Positions 37,730 through 50,603 of a stretch of DNA of 64,000 bases are shown here, piece by piece; the first letter of the stretch is position 1, and each line of letters opens with the position of its first letter. The translations under genes and the position numbers were made by a program. This DNA comes from Apoderus coryli (taxonomy: Eukaryota; Arthropoda; Insecta; Coleoptera; Attelabidae): the NCBI GenBank assembly GCA_911728435.2, contig OU452199.1, forward strand, positions 6,706,860 through 6,770,859, given 5' to 3'. The notes below the pieces were generated by a model. It had not been told where the DNA came from. It saw only the letters and a program-made list of their open reading frames with translations, and did no database searches.

Positions 37730-38269
37730 ACCATATAATATGAAGACAGTTGTTTGATTATTATTATACATTTTTATAGCATAATTAAGGTATTCTGGAA
37801 TTGAGGAAGGTTTCTCTGCAGAGCTTTTTCCCCTCATGAATTCCAGGGTAACTTTCTTATTACTTTTATAAATAAATTAAGAGTATTACAAATTTCGTGT
37901 TTTTTTTTTATTAAGCCCCTCTAATTTCCCTAACTTTGCCTATGTCGTGTGACATGTCTAAGCTAGAAGATGGCGGCCTGCGTGATAAGAAATTTGCGCA
38001 TGTTGACGCTCATGCACCCCATTTTGCATATCTCTGGTTCTTCTTCTTCTAGTGAAATGGCCTCCTGCTATTTAATAGCAAACAGCCAGCGTTTCACATT
38101 CAGAAAATTCACCTCAAATAGCTATAATTTTGACAGAACTGGAAGTGAGGTGAGTCGCAGGTGATCATGTAGCATCAGATCAGCTGAACTGAGGTGTAAA
38201 AGGACAACGCATACTATCTTCCAAAAGAAACTTCTTACTATTATCATTGTCTAAAGACAATTCAATTAT
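37730..38269. other. Intergenic, partly repeat-derived
   Basis: No gene. Bases 38146-38190 are the inverted counterpart of a stretch near 5936-5985 left of the minisatellite element, so both are probably ends of one repeat family. Confidence 0.4.
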
Positions 38270-38726
38270 AGGGTTATTCTTTCGTACTGAACTAAGTGAA
38301 CAATCTGAAAATTGTCAGTTCATTCACGATTGAGCGTATTCTTTCGACATCGGTCACTTCTACCAAACTGATTAAAATTCCTACCCTTCTTGCCGCTTAC
38401 TGATCAACCTCTAGGTACCGGTTAGTTCGTTCAGTTAACAGTTAACCTCTAAAAGTATTGAATATTGAGAGATAATAATTGGCATATGATTTCGAATCAA
38501 ATCCATAAATTATAAAAGTTTAAAATATGGATAATAATATCATGGAAGAAATAATTTTCCAGTTTTCAGAGCAAATTTGGTTGTTTTCACAAGTTTTTGA
38601 GGTTAAGTGAAAGACAATCACAAAAAAGATGATCTTTCGGTTTCGCCAAATATTCAGTTCAGTATAATCACATTCAGTTTATTCACATTCACTTGTTCAG
38701 ATCAATCACTACGAAAGAATAACCCT
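38270..38726. mobile_element. 457-bp MITE with AGGGTTATTCTTTCGTA termini
   Basis: The 17-base terminal inverted repeat is exact at 38270 and 38726. The interior has several ATTCAC/TCAGTTCA subrepeats. No transposase is present and no target duplication could be settled. Confidence 0.75.
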
Positions 38727-38729
38727 TAT

Positions 38730-39566
38730 TTAAGTTAACAAAAAAAAAATATCAAACTATCAAAATATTTATTTTTCTACGGAAGTGTCAAACAAGGCCA
38801 AATTTCACACTAACAACTTCAAACTTAAAATATATTCTAAGACTTCCTGGCTGTGTGCTGATCCGATTCAGCAAGAGGTCAAAGAAGGCAAGAAAGAAAG
38901 AAGAAAAATAATTATAGTTCTTAATCAATTCCAAGCGGATAACCATTTTCAATGGGTACTTTCAACGTTCAAGCGAGCAATATTTTTTTTTCCAATAAAT
39001 ACGATCAGCATTGTCTATTGACGACAACGCTATCATTATTCATATTAGGAAACAGTAAAACAATATGTTAAAATTGAAAAATTGTAACTAGTTAAAATCA
39101 TAAATACCACATACCACAATAGTTATAACTGGTAGATCACTTGAAATTGACACTTGCATATGCATCTTTTGATGAGTGACAATTTTGACATTTGACTATT
39201 AATTTTTTGCTTCTATCTATTTGCTATTTGTAAAATAAAAATAATAGCAAATTGTAATTAATCAAAGAAATAGGGAATAAAGGAAATAAATTATAATTAA
39301 AGCTTCCTATTTGATTTCCAATTCAATATATTCATCACACAGAATCATTTTCGATGTATCAATAGTAGGATACACATTTTTACGAACTGCATTCATGTGT
39401 CCAAACTATGTTAATAACAAATTATCTACAATACAAACGATAATTCAGTAGATTGGTGCGGTATTGATATAGTAGAATTTAATATGTTGAGTAGGATATA
39501 AAATACCATAAAATATAGTGAATATCTTTGAAAATGTAAACTATAATTGTTATAAATCAAAAGTGT
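38730..39566. other. Promoter region and 5' UTR of the RPRD2-like gene
   Basis: AT-rich sequence upstream of the start codon at 39567. No TATA box or initiator could be chosen with confidence. Confidence 0.35.
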
Positions 39567-42500
39567 ATGATGGGAACCCCAGCCGCGGTAGCAACTGATA
39601 GTGAATTTAGTGCACTACAGTTTGAAAAACAATTAACCACACTCAAAGACTCTCAGGACAGCATAAACAGTTGTTGTCAATGGTGTTTACAAAACCGACA
39701 ACACCACAAGAAAATTGTAAATTCCTGGTTAAATGTACTGAAACGTGTTAAAGTGGAACAGAGACTGGTTTTGTTTTATTTAGCGAATGATGTTGTACAA
39801 TATTCTAAAAAGAGAAATTATGAGTATGTGGAAAGTTGGGGCATAGCCCTGCAGAAAGCTACGACACTTGTTAGGTTAGTATAAGAGTTTTAAAAGCAGA
39901 ACTATTTTACGACTAAAACTATTTTTAGGGATGAGAGAGTTAAACATAAGATCCTACGAATATTTAAGATATGGGAGCAAAGACAAGTTTACGGCGAAGA
40001 GTTTATTGCTGATTTGTGTGGGCTTATTAGTGTTACACCTAGTGGCCCTAAAAATGATGAACCCCACGAGTTTCAGGTACTGTTTTAGTTTAGTACGTTT
40101 GTTTTGTCAGTAGTATGTTTATTTATGTGTCTTTTTTGTTGCAGCCAAGTTATGTAGTAAACAAAATTAAAAACTGCGCAAACTTGGAGAAAGATACAGA
40201 TTCAAAATTGAAAGTTTTGAAGGAGCATAACCCTAAAATTCAAATTAATGAAGGACTTATAACATCGCTAAAGGGTAACTACAAATATATGATGTCAATA
40301 AAGCATCTTACATAGAAAAAACGTGGTCTACTTAATGCTTTATCGGTACTTACGATTTTATAACTGTTAATTGTAAATTATATTCTTGCAGATAGAGCAC
40401 ATGTAGATGATGTAGAAAAGGAGATAGATGTTTATGTTAAACATATGGAAAGTTATGTGAGTGCACTAAAATTGGAGATTAAGAATAGAATAGCGTTGAT
40501 TTCAGTATTGAGGCAAGCAGAAACTCAACTCGATTCTGATAGGAAAGATGTTAAATTGGTTGCACATGTAAGTTATTATTTATTATAAAACTTATGTGCT
40601 AAACTTAAACATTCAAGTTTATAAATTACTATAAAGAAAAAATAAATGTCAGAGTCGCACATTAATATTCTGCTGTCATTTCATCTAAATGAAGCCAAAA
40701 ATAATGTAATAGCTATGTCACAATAACGCTCTACTGTTTCCCGCATTTTTTTGAAAAATGCACGGATTTATCAACATTCCAGCCATAAAACCAGTATCAA
40801 AATTCGGTATTGAATAACCTTCGGATTTTTAAGCCACCATGCCGAAAGTTTTTTACATATTGTAAGAATATTCTTTATCCTTGACGTTTACTTTCATTTG
40901 TTGATGCTTCAGAAACCAAGTGACATTCGTCAACAGCAGTCGCAATGCCTTCAGAACAACAGCTGGGACGAGGTTGGCCAGATTAGCTTTTATATATGAC
41001 AGAATTTCAACTAATCTTTATAATAATACCTAATTTGTTTGGTTTCTACTACCCAACTTCGCTGAAATACCCTCCATCCAACCGAGTGTAAGGACAGGCA
41101 CTTATAACACTAACCTTATTCTGACATGTACGCATGCGCACATAATAAGGATAGTAGAGAGTTATTAGAGTTAGTGGATGCGCCATAAGGACAAGCACTA
41201 ATAAGACTAGCCTTATTTTGCCCACTTGGGTTATTCCTGCACAAATAGGGACAGGCACTATCCTGCTCTCTGCTGTCCGTATTAGCGAACACAAGTGGGC
41301 ATGCGTTCATGTCAAAATAAGGTTAGTATTATTAGTTCCTGTCTATATTTGATGTTTCTTGATTTGACAGTTGATATTTTGTACAAAAGTGTTAAAAGAT
41401 CCAAAAACTATTATTTTTACTAATAACCTGTTTTCAGTATTTCACATATTTTTATTTTTAGGCGTACAAAACATATGCACAACGTGTAAAAGTATTTCAA
41501 AAGAAATTAGATGAACATAAAGTCGATTTACCAAGTCCGGTGCCTTCTCCCGACATTAATGCCCCATCACCAAGTCCAGACTCCGATTTGGAACTACCAG
41601 AAGATAATATTGTAAATAATACTACAGCTACATCGAAAGAAAGTATGCCACTAAACATTTTTATTAACGAATTTTGTATCATTTGCTTCCAATATACCAG
41701 ATGATATTTCAGTGATTTTGACTACTTATAAATAATTTGCCGACGTTTCGTTATTTTTAATAAATTAATTTTTTAAGGCATTGCACCGTATGATCCTCTT
41801 CAGTATACAAATCCTGGTTACTATAATCCAGTAACGGCATTAGCAGCGAGTAATTCAACATCAACAGTAGATGCCGGCGAGAGTTTTTCGTCAAATGGAT
41901 TTGCGAGTTTTATGGGCTCTAGCATTCCCTTTGACTTGCAGGTATGTTATAGATAGGTTTAGAACAAATATTGTCTTGTGCATACCACCAATATGTTTTT
42001 TTTATTATCAAGAAGCTGTGGAAATGGAGCCATTACAATTTACATTTATAAAGTGTTGGCAGGGCGTACATTAATAATTACCGACCTATATCCATGTTGT
42101 CGAATTTTTCAGAGCTGTTCGAGGTGGAGGATCTATAAAATAACTAAACCTCAATTATCAGTAGGTAGGTTTTGTTGAGGGAATATCAATTTGTCTCTGT
42201 TTACACAGTGTAAAATTGACACAAAAACACTTCGAGACGTTTAAATCCGTGCCGTGAATCTCGCAGCAATGATCTAACCGAGTGACATCCTTCTGCAAAA
42301 GGTAGCAGTCGGTGACACCTCGGTTAGTCCTATAACACTTGAGATCATAAGCAAACAGCTTGAATTCACTATATAGAACGCATTGCTCTACATCGTTAAT
42401 AAATAGGTTGAACAATAGTGGGCCCAAGTGGGATCCCTGGGAAACACCAGAGGTGACATTCACCGGCCGAGAATGAAACTCATTGAGTCGGGATCTGGGA

Positions 42501-45500
42501 ATCTGCTTTATAATGGTTACAAGTCTTCAAATTATGAAATGAAATCCCCAGTTCCTCAGGGGTCCAACATGATTTAGCGCGTTGTTTTTGCGAAGAACAT
42601 GTAATAGGGGAAGGTGTTCAAAGCTCAGCAATAACGTACGGCAAACAACTGGTTGCAATTATTGCGTTTCGGGTTCGTAAGAATAATTCCAAGATTCATT
42701 ACCACTGTCTGTGGTCTACGGTGAAAAGTTGGTGTATCGAACGGGAAATTATTTTTTTTTCACACAATACTAGTAATAATGGTGCCTCAATCCCCGATAT
42801 GTCGATATTTATGATGGATTTGCTCTGAGCATCGACGATTTTCATGTTGTTTATGGTGCACCTGACCTTGAATCATCGCTAAGAATCACACGACCACGTT
42901 TGACTTCTCCATGCCAACAAGAAATTGTCGATGGGTGTGGTGATGCATTGCCATTGTAGCTGCAACACCATGTATCGCACTTTGAATTTAGGTTATCGAA
43001 AGGTTAAGGTTGTACCTACTAAGGACAAAAAACATTCACAAACATAAAGCCCATGAAAAAAATTCGTAGATAAATGTTTAATGATAATAATATTTATTTC
43101 AGTTAAATAATGTACATTCTCACTTACATTTGAAAATAACAAAATAAATATTAAAGTGAAATTGTTTTCTTTTCTAGCGAAACTTGTCCGCAGTTATGAT
43201 CACATAGACCTTATACTCCCTATATTATTATGACAATCAGAGCTTTTATAATGATAGTATATTACCATTATTCTTCGTTATTTATTTTCACAATAAAATA
43301 AAAAAAATTTTATTTGAAACAATAGCGCTGTAAATTAGGTATTTATAATGCAACCGTTTTCCAGAATTTGAGTAGTTCAATGTTATTTCATTCCGACGTT
43401 GCCGAGGACACGACACAAACGACAAATAGCTATACATCGGCCATAGCATCCACACAACCTCCTCTACCGGTAGAAGCACCGTCGTCAATTCTTAGTACAA
43501 AGACCACCAATAGTAATAATTATACGTATGAATCGCATCTGCCATTATTGCCACCACCTATGCCACCGTTTACTAAAAGTACTGACAGTTATGTGCCCAG
43601 TTATACGACAGTTGCTGGGACTAATACTACGTCCACTGATTTTGGTAAGTTGCATGATAATTGCTTGAATATTTTTCGTAGCGAAAGTGGCCATTCCCTC
43701 GATTTTATTTCTGGTTTGTAGTAACCAAATTAATATTTATTCTATCCTACCGAACTGTCCGTAAATTTTTTCATTAATGTTTAAATTTGCTGTTCAGTTT
43801 TTCGGAAATTTACTTTTATTTATTTATCTAGTGTTTACCTAGCGATATTCCGAGTGAAAAATTCGCAATGAAAGGCCGAGAATAGGTCGAAGACAAATGA
43901 GGTAGAACTTCTTCGTTTAAAGTTTATTATATAACTCTTATGATGCCCAAAGTGGAGTCCCACAGGGTTCCGTTTTGGGGCCGCTGTTCTCACTAACACA
44001 TTAAATCCTAGACCTCATTCTATGCTGATGATTGTCAAAATGTATTTCAATCTTATTAGGTACAGGTACTGATATTGAATGTCTCTAAATGTACTGTTTT
44101 GCATTTTGGTACAAACAATCCGCGTTTGCCCCTGATTATTGGTAGTACCTATGTCGTAGGGTGGGATTATTTCAGAGGACTTGAAATGGGAGAAACACGT
44201 GGCTAAAGTAATGAAAAGTGCCCGTGATGGCCTATTTAATACAGAAAGCATTTAATGACCACTCATTGCAGATGGTATTGAAGTTATAAAAAAACTATCA
44301 AAAGGAGATGTTCGAGGTTGTACCGACAAATTTTCCTATTAGAGTGTTGTAGATGTGGAACCAGTTGAGTGACAGCACAGTGAACGCGTCGTCGGTCAAT
44401 TCTTTTAAAAAATCCGTTGGGTGGTGAAGACGGACTTGTGCACTACTTGTAAAAATCGGCATTCTTAATCCAAAACCAAAGTAATTTCATCGGGAAACCG
44501 CTCACTACTTTAAGGATAATTATCATATATGGCAACAGCTAAGATTTAACACCGCTCAGCTCAGTGGGATATGGATAATTTAGCGCGCCAAAATTTTATT
44601 TTGTATATAGAAATCACTAAATTAATAAATATCGACTGTTCACTTCATAAGTGTCTCCGGTCCCTGTTATACGTTGGCTATATGTATGGTTGGGCTTCTT
44701 TCTCAAACACTTCCAGTGAGTAGTCGAACATTCTGGCGGACGTATGTCCATACGGTAAGCGAGGCACATCCTAACAAATTAACACAGCGCTGCCCCGGAG
44801 GAGGTACAGCCTACTAAATTTGTACAGAGTCGCCTCCCGTTGGTTTGAGTCGCGAGCTTTCGAGGACGGTGCATCTGATTACTATATATCAAGCCAACGC
44901 GGTGTTGCCGGATGTAAGTCTCTAAGAGTTGGTGACATTTTTGTATTCGTCACAATAATGTAATGTATTACTTCAGAAAATAATTATTATTATGGATATA
45001 GTGAGATTTTGATTAAGTTCCCTCTCGTAGATATTTTAACTGTAGTAAACGATTAAGTATTGTGTCTTCAATTCGCAGTACATCCTTTTGTTTTTTGTAA
45101 AAGTATTGAGTTATTTTCTATTGTTTATTAATTAGTGACAAATGACACTTCGCTGGATCCACTGTCAAACATATACGATCAGACGACGATATATGACAAC
45201 TCTAGTTCGTTCCAGTATGACAGGCAGGATTCATCGTATGTCTCGGATAATTCGAAAGACTGGCAATCAGAAGAAACTTGGAATAACATTGTCAAAGATA
45301 TAGGCGTTATAGATACACCAGAGAGTCCTCCAATGTTCGAGAAGGAAGGTTATGGCGATCCGGTGGAGTATCATGACACATCATTGTCAAGTGGCGCTGT
45401 TGATGTAGATCAAAGAGTTTTACCTGGAATGGGCGATATAGGTAGGCAAACAGTGTTTATAATAGTGTTAAATGTTCATACTTAGTCTACTTGAAATATT

Positions 45501-48310
45501 CGTAAATGGGGAAATTATCTGTTTGATTATTTTGTTTTAAGACATTCTCAAAAAGTTACCTAAGTTTTATTAAAGGGGAAATTAATAGTCGCTTGAGATG
45601 ATGCTTGCATTTTTATTTGTATAACAATTGTTGTAATTACCGTATGTATTCGTGATCTGTTTATGTCATTGTCAAGCAAAACGAAGCGGGAATAATAACT
45701 TCAAAATCTTGTCTGCAGAAACATCAAAATTGTTGCAAACATCATGCGATCGGTTTCTCTAGCGTCAGCTTAAATCTTTGTCTGCTTATTTCATTTAAGT
45801 GTGTATTTAACGGTTTGATTTATTTCCACGTTGTTTCTGTTTTTTTTTTTTTTGTAAAAGCTCATCTGTGGTAACGCATGATATATTTAGCATGTTATGT
45901 TATTATTAAAGTTTTTTTTTCATTTTGACTTAGGTTTAATTTATAAACTTGCAGAAGATTCGAGAAGTAGTATTGGAGGAAAAGACGTGGATCATAGGAA
46001 TCTAATTAGTTTGACGGGATCGCCCATCGAACAAAACAGTAATCCAACATCAGTTGAAACTCTTTGGTCTGCTGATCAGGTAAAATTTTACAATACTTTG
46101 ATCCTATTTCTTTCTCTCGATTAACGGGCAATAATGCCCAATATAATATTTTATAATACCATTTACACCCCCTTAAACCTAAATATTTTTTCTGAAAACA
46201 AAACAAATTAATTCAAATATCAGGACCAGAACACTAAATTTAAGTTTTTGAATCATCAGTTCTTGAGTTGGACGTCGGCGTTCCCCAGGGCAGTACATTA
46301 GGACCACTAATCTTCATATTGCTCATTGCAGATATATCTACACACATAAAATCTGCAAAGCACATTACCCTTTTTGCTGATGATACCTCAGCTATAATAG
46401 CTGCTGACTCTATTAGTGCGGTTTAAGTTCAAAAGGATATTAATGTTTGAAGCACATGCGGAATTATTGTACTAATTTTGAAAAAACAAATCATATACAT
46501 TTCTCAGCAAGGGAGGTGAACTACAGTATGAGAATTGTTAATGGGGATCACCGGCTAGTACAGAGATCATATGTGAAATTCTTGGGTGTTGACATTGACT
46601 CGCAGCGAAATTGGTACAAACAAATCGAGCCCGTTTCTGTGAAGCTCTGCAGACTTTCGTTCTTAGTTTGGAAAATGAGAAGCTTTGTTTCAATTGATGT
46701 ATTGCGATCATTTTATTTTGCAAATGTTAATTCAGTCCTGTGTTATTCCATCGTGTTGTGGGGAAACTCATGTCGCGTGGGTGAGTTACTAGTGCTGCAA
46801 AAAAGGATTATCAGAACAATGACATTCAAATCCGCCAGATATTCTTGCCGTCAATTATTCAAAGATCTAAAAATTCTAACAGTAACATCAATTTACATTT
46901 TGGAGTGTGTGTTCTACGTGTATTCTAACATTGATCGGTTTACGAGCACAGGTCAAATTTCTAACTACGATCTTAGAGATAATTTAAATTTAAGACTACC
47001 TGTACACCGTCTCTCTCTCTTAGCAAATAGTTGCCTTATAATGCCTATTAAGTTGTATAATCATTTGCCCCATCATCAGCTCCTAGTAAATTCAAACGAA
47101 ACGTAAGGGATTGGTTACTTAAATTCAGTTTTTATTCGTTAAATGAATATTTTGTGAATTATTGGGTGTTTTTGTGAAATGTAATTATACAATCCATGTT
47201 TTTTATATTTTTATTTATTTTTTTATACATGTATTTTTGGTTGTGACCATTGTAATATATTACGACGTTGTGACGCATTCTATGTACATAGTTGTACCTC
47301 ATGAATAAAGACTATTATTATTATTAAATTACAAACAAACTCCAACGGAAGCACCTTGGAGGGGATGATATAGACTGATTATTTCGTAGTGGAACACGAT
47401 CTTTGAGAAATCAGTATAAACTTGATCATCCGATGGAGTTAAAAATAATAAATACATAAAACCAATGAAATTCCATACATACAGTTTTTGTTATTTCCAG
47501 GATTATAGAAATCTACAACAACCTGGTATTAAACCAGTACCACCACCATTACCGCAATCATTCACCGGTGACACTGACTACCGATTATCGTTCAACATTA
47601 ATCTACCACCCCCACCTCCCCCGCCCCTAAACAAATCGCCGGCAAGGAAGACACAACCACCTTTACCACCAACTAACATTCCACCTCCGCCGCCTCCAAA
47701 CACTCAAGTTCCACCACCGCATCTCCGGAAAAGCGACAATATTGACAGTATTGATATGGATTTGAGCGACGATGATCCGAAGAATTTCATGTTAGAACCG
47801 CCACCACCACTACCAAATCTTCCTGACGATGTGGAAGCAAATCAGTTTGGTGATGATGTATCCAATGATATGACCGAATTCAGTAATTTATCGGGGAATC
47901 AGCAACCGAACGACATTAACAATATGTGGCAACCTCCTCCGATTGGCCCACCTCCATTGATAAAACTGAATCCACCTCCACCGATGATGCCGATGCCACA
48001 TTGGGGGGGAATGGATCATCCGCCGCCACCGAATAATTGGGTGGGGCCGGGCAATAATAATTTTATCAATATGCCAGATGACGAAAATCCATATTTGTGG
48101 TCGGATGACGCTGCTCCTGAAGAGGAGAATCTGCATTTTAATCAGAATTGTTTTAACAATGGTTATAACAATAATTTGGGACACAGAGGACGAGATTTTA
48201 ATAACAGATCGTTTAGGGGGAGAGGATGGAGAGGCGGTAATAACAGAGGTCGCGGTGGACGAAGAGGGGCATTCAGACAGAAAGGTAATTGGAATAGGGG
48301 TGGGTTCTAG
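39567..48310 (+). CDS. RPRD2: RPRD2-like RNA polymerase II CTD-interacting protein
   Basis: Ten exons: 39567-39874, 39929-40076, 40145-40274, 40392-40567, 41462-41642, 41778-41941, 43365-43644, 45136-45441, 45955-46079, 47501-48310. All junctions are GT/AG, phases match, and the total of 2628 bases gives 875 residues plus stop. Residues about 15-150 form a CTD-interacting domain (FEKQL, NRQHHKKIVNSWL, FYLANDVVQYSKKR, ILRIFKIWEQR), which binds the phosphorylated tail of RNA polymerase II. Residues about 195-275 are a charged helical coiled coil as in RPRD proteins. Then comes a Ser/Thr/Asn-rich linker, a polyproline region (about 615-800) and an RGG-rich end (about 840-875), the usual plan and size class of RPRD2 rather than the short RPRD1. 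Introns 4, 6, 7 and 9 carry mobile DNA in both orientations. It is probably a single-copy nuclear housekeeping gene. Confidence 0.92.
41085..41345. mobile_element. MITE in RPRD2 intron 4
   Basis: About 50-base inverted ends begin GGACAGGCACTTATAACACT on the left, with a near-complement ending GTTCCTGTC on the right. The interior repeats GGACARGCACTAATAAGACTA once more. No coding potential. Confidence 0.7.
42155..42475 (-). pseudogene. LINE reverse transcriptase fragment in RPRD2 intron 6
   Basis: On the minus strand VTSGVSQGSHLGPLLFNLFIND and LFAYDLKCYR are recognisable reverse transcriptase motifs; the catalytic ADD is altered to AYD. Both ends are truncated. Confidence 0.8.
42515..42580 (+). 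pseudogene. Short LINE fragment (VPQGSN motif)
   Basis: SSNYEMKSPVPQGSNM is readable on the plus strand, opposite to the neighbouring fragment. It matches the minus-strand relic at 48880-48950 (SSNYEKPSGVPQGSN), so the two come from one LINE family. Confidence 0.5.
42790..42985 (-). pseudogene. Mariner transposase N-terminal relic
   Basis: On the minus strand PSTISCWHGEVKRGRVILSDD followed by SRSGAP resembles the mariner segment W-x-EFKRGR-x-x-DDxRSGRP at the end of the DNA-binding domain. Stops and a frame change follow. No terminal repeats were found. Confidence 0.55.
43940..44460 (+). pseudogene. LINE reverse transcriptase fragment in RPRD2 intron 7
   Basis: Plus-strand readings include SGVPQGSVLGPL, then LNVSKCTVLHFGTNN and ISEDLKWEKHVAKVMKSA (motifs after the ADD box), with frameshifts and an internal gap. 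The end (about 44340-44450) matches the usual C-terminal tail of CR1/Jockey-type proteins. Confidence 0.7.
44757..44860. repeat. Dispersed repeat with GAGGYA...TGCCTC dyad, two partial units
   Basis: GCGAGGCACATCCTAACAAA and GGAGGTACAGCCTACTAAAT occur one after the other, each followed by a CACAGCG- or CAGAGTCG-type block. Relatives are at 10218-10290 and 37235-37300. Confidence 0.5.
46240..47330 (+). mobile_element. 5'-truncated CR1/Jockey-like LINE in RPRD2 intron 9
   Basis: It opens with LDVGVPQGSTLGPLIF and the catalytic FADDTSA (about 46375-46395). A frameshift leads to the frame 46447-47106, which carries the thumb and C-terminal region (VKFLGVDID, YSIVLWGNS, LQKRIIRTM). The 3' UTR ends AATAAAG-ACTATTATTATTATT near 47326. 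Sense orientation relative to the host gene. Confidence 0.85.
46447..47106 (+). pseudogene. LINE reverse transcriptase C-terminal part
   Basis: 219 codons remain open after the frameshift that follows the FADD motif. The KFLGVDID and LWG motifs identify the reverse transcriptase thumb. It is not a host gene: the reading lies wholly inside an intron and lacks endonuclease and finger domains. Confidence 0.8.
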
Positions 48311-48700
48311 AATTAGGTCATTAAATGTGCATTTATTGTTTGCGATCTTGAAAGTCACAAAGTGTATTACGAGTTAAAACACTAGAATTAGAATCCATCA
48401 TAATCTCTACACTTCTACTACTACCGGTTCTCCAATCGATAATTACTTGTTACAAGGGGTTGATGTAGTCTTTTATTGGGCTTGTTAATCTTATCAAAAC
48501 TTTTTAATTTGAAAATCAAAGTTCCTTATTATTTTTAAAGTACCCATCCAACCAGTATACAAAAAAACTTTAAAATACCCTAATACATCGAACAATATTG
48601 CTTAGGCGTTGTTATTGTTTGACAAGAATTCTGAAGAAGACTCATTTAGTCGAAACTTTGGCGATTTATATGCCAAAAATAATAGCGAGATCCAATACGG
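48311..48700 (+). other. 3' flank of the RPRD2-like gene
   Basis: This stretch should contain the 3' UTR; no canonical AATAAA was located with confidence. At 48631-48660 a stem GACT/AGTC sits between CTGAAGAA and CGAAACTTT, as at 18469-18505. Confidence 0.4.
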
Positions 48701-49090
48701 AGTCTGGTCGATTCAAAATCTCCTCAACAATTATATAATCAAAGTTAATAGGCAGTATTCTTCTGGTATAAGTCATAACTTTACATTTTGAGGAATTTAA
48801 GAGCTTATTCTCAATACACCAGGATTCAATTAAGGCGACATTATTCCTGAAATCAATATGGCCAATCTCTTATCATTACAGCCAAGTCATTTAAAAAGAA
48901 TACAGGACCTATGTTAGACCCCTGAGGAACTCCGGATGGCTTTTCATAATTTGAAGAAGAAGATTTGTAACCTTTATGCATTATTTTAAAGCAGTAGTCC
49001 ATATTGTACTACATGAATCAAAGTCAATTTTAATAGGAACAAATTGCAGTCCTAATCGATTATCTCTACTCATTCTCGATATATGCGATA
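48700..49090 (-). pseudogene. LINE reverse transcriptase fragment
   Basis: On the minus strand KPSGVPQGSNIGPVFFLNDLA (about 48950-48890) and, after a deletion removing the ADD box, IESWCIENKLL-NSSKCKVMTYTR (about 48800-48730) are recognisable. Truncated at both ends. Confidence 0.75.
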
Positions 49091-49099
49091 AAGTCTACA

Positions 49100-50140
49100 A
49101 CCATTACACTTGTTGGTATGGCAAATGTTAACTCAAAACCTCATTAGAAGTCAAATTTCAAAGCAAACGAGCAATAATACACGAATACGATATAGAATTT
49201 TTTTTGGTCTAGATGGACCCGGAATTTCACCATCTATTTCAAAAATGTATCAAACACGACCGAAAAACCAATACACAAACAATACGTATGGGTATAAATA
49301 TAATATAAATAACAAGAGGCCCTACTGTCACAAAAGCTGAAGCAACACAGGCTCGTAGTATATGCAATTGCACTTGACTCACCTGTGGAGCCATCGGCCT
49401 TTGATGGGGAGCCGTCATGACTCAACAGTCAGACTAATCCTGTGTATTAAAGGAAAATTTTCAAGTACATATTACAGTCCTATACATATCTAGTAAATCT
49501 ATAAGCCAGTTTTTATCTGTAGTACCTTATTTTGTTTCTTTCAAGATCTGGTTTGAATGAATGAATGGTTAAAATATTATTCTAGTGATATTAGTTTAAA
49601 ATTTTGGTATAAGTGGTTCTTCAGAGTTACTAAACATGGCTATAGAGTCTAAAGGTAATGTAAATACTTGCGTAAAACAAAGGCAAAGTTATCTAATGTT
49701 TTCTCTTAGATTACGTAATAGGCATAGGTTTAAGTCTCGAACTGTGTTATATTTTGTCGGAGGTGTTATTATGGAGAAGTAACAGCTGTGGCACGGGGAA
49801 CCTGTTTCAAATTGGACCAACATCAAGAAGAATAGATATAACGAATGTGTTGGAGGAAAATAAGTAATTTTTTTGTTTTGGTATGGAACTTTATAAAAAA
49901 GATATTGTTTTAAGACCTAATAAACCCTTAAAGAAGAATGAAAAATGGTAAAAGCAATTTTTACTCGAATGATTTAACGCAATACTATAACTTTCTAAGA
50001 AATTTACTCTTTTTTAAATAAATTTCACAAATAAAATAAAATTTCTATATTATTCAGGGTGATACGGTACTTTATGTAAATTCCTGTTGATGTCTGCGAG
50101 AGAAACAAAAAAAAAACTACGCGTGCAGCACAGTACACGT
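49100..50140. other. Intergenic, no gene recognised
   Basis: A few short frames occur but none resembles a known protein. A TCAGGGTGATACGG word at about 50056 may be a transposon end. Confidence 0.4.
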
Positions 50141-50145
50141 GATAA

Positions 50146-50372
50146 AAGTGAATACTTCTTTCACGAGAGAGGAAGGGAATACGAATGACGGTACAAAAGG
50201 GACAACCGAAGGATAGCCGCTATATACATAATAGTGTATGGTATAGGCTATAGTCTCTCACTCTCCCTCATATTTGTTATATGCTTCATCTCTTTGCGGG
50301 ACGAAAATTTTATAAATCGTGGCGTGACGCGACCTTGAAAAATCACTCTCATGCGGCCAAAGAAGTATTCAC
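50146..50372. mobile_element. Short MITE with GTGAATACTTCTTT termini
   Basis: GTGAATACTTCTTT near 50147 and its exact complement near 50359-50372 enclose about 200 bases that are more GC-rich than their surroundings. No coding. Confidence 0.55.
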
Positions 50373-50603
50373 TTCAAAAACACACACATTTTGATGGCGG
50401 TGCTTTCCAAATGTAGTGGAAAACTGATTAATAGACTTTGTGGACCTCTTTGGGTATTGAACCAAAGTAATAACCAAGAATCTGACAGAATTCTCGTAGG
50501 CAACTGGAGCATTATGTGAAAATATTGTTTGTTGTTCTCAACGTTAATTTCAAACAGGTACCAGTCCTCATTTCACCAACCAATACCTACCACTAAAAGA
50601 AGG

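Noticed and set aside
41748..41790. Hammerhead-like CGTTTCG word in RPRD2 intron 5
   Set aside because: There is no CTGATGA box or complementary stems around it.
47888..48358. 156-codon minus-strand frame over the last RPRD2 exon
   Set aside because: It is antisense to the polyproline and RGG-coding exon and has low-complexity composition; the plus strand has the spliced gene.
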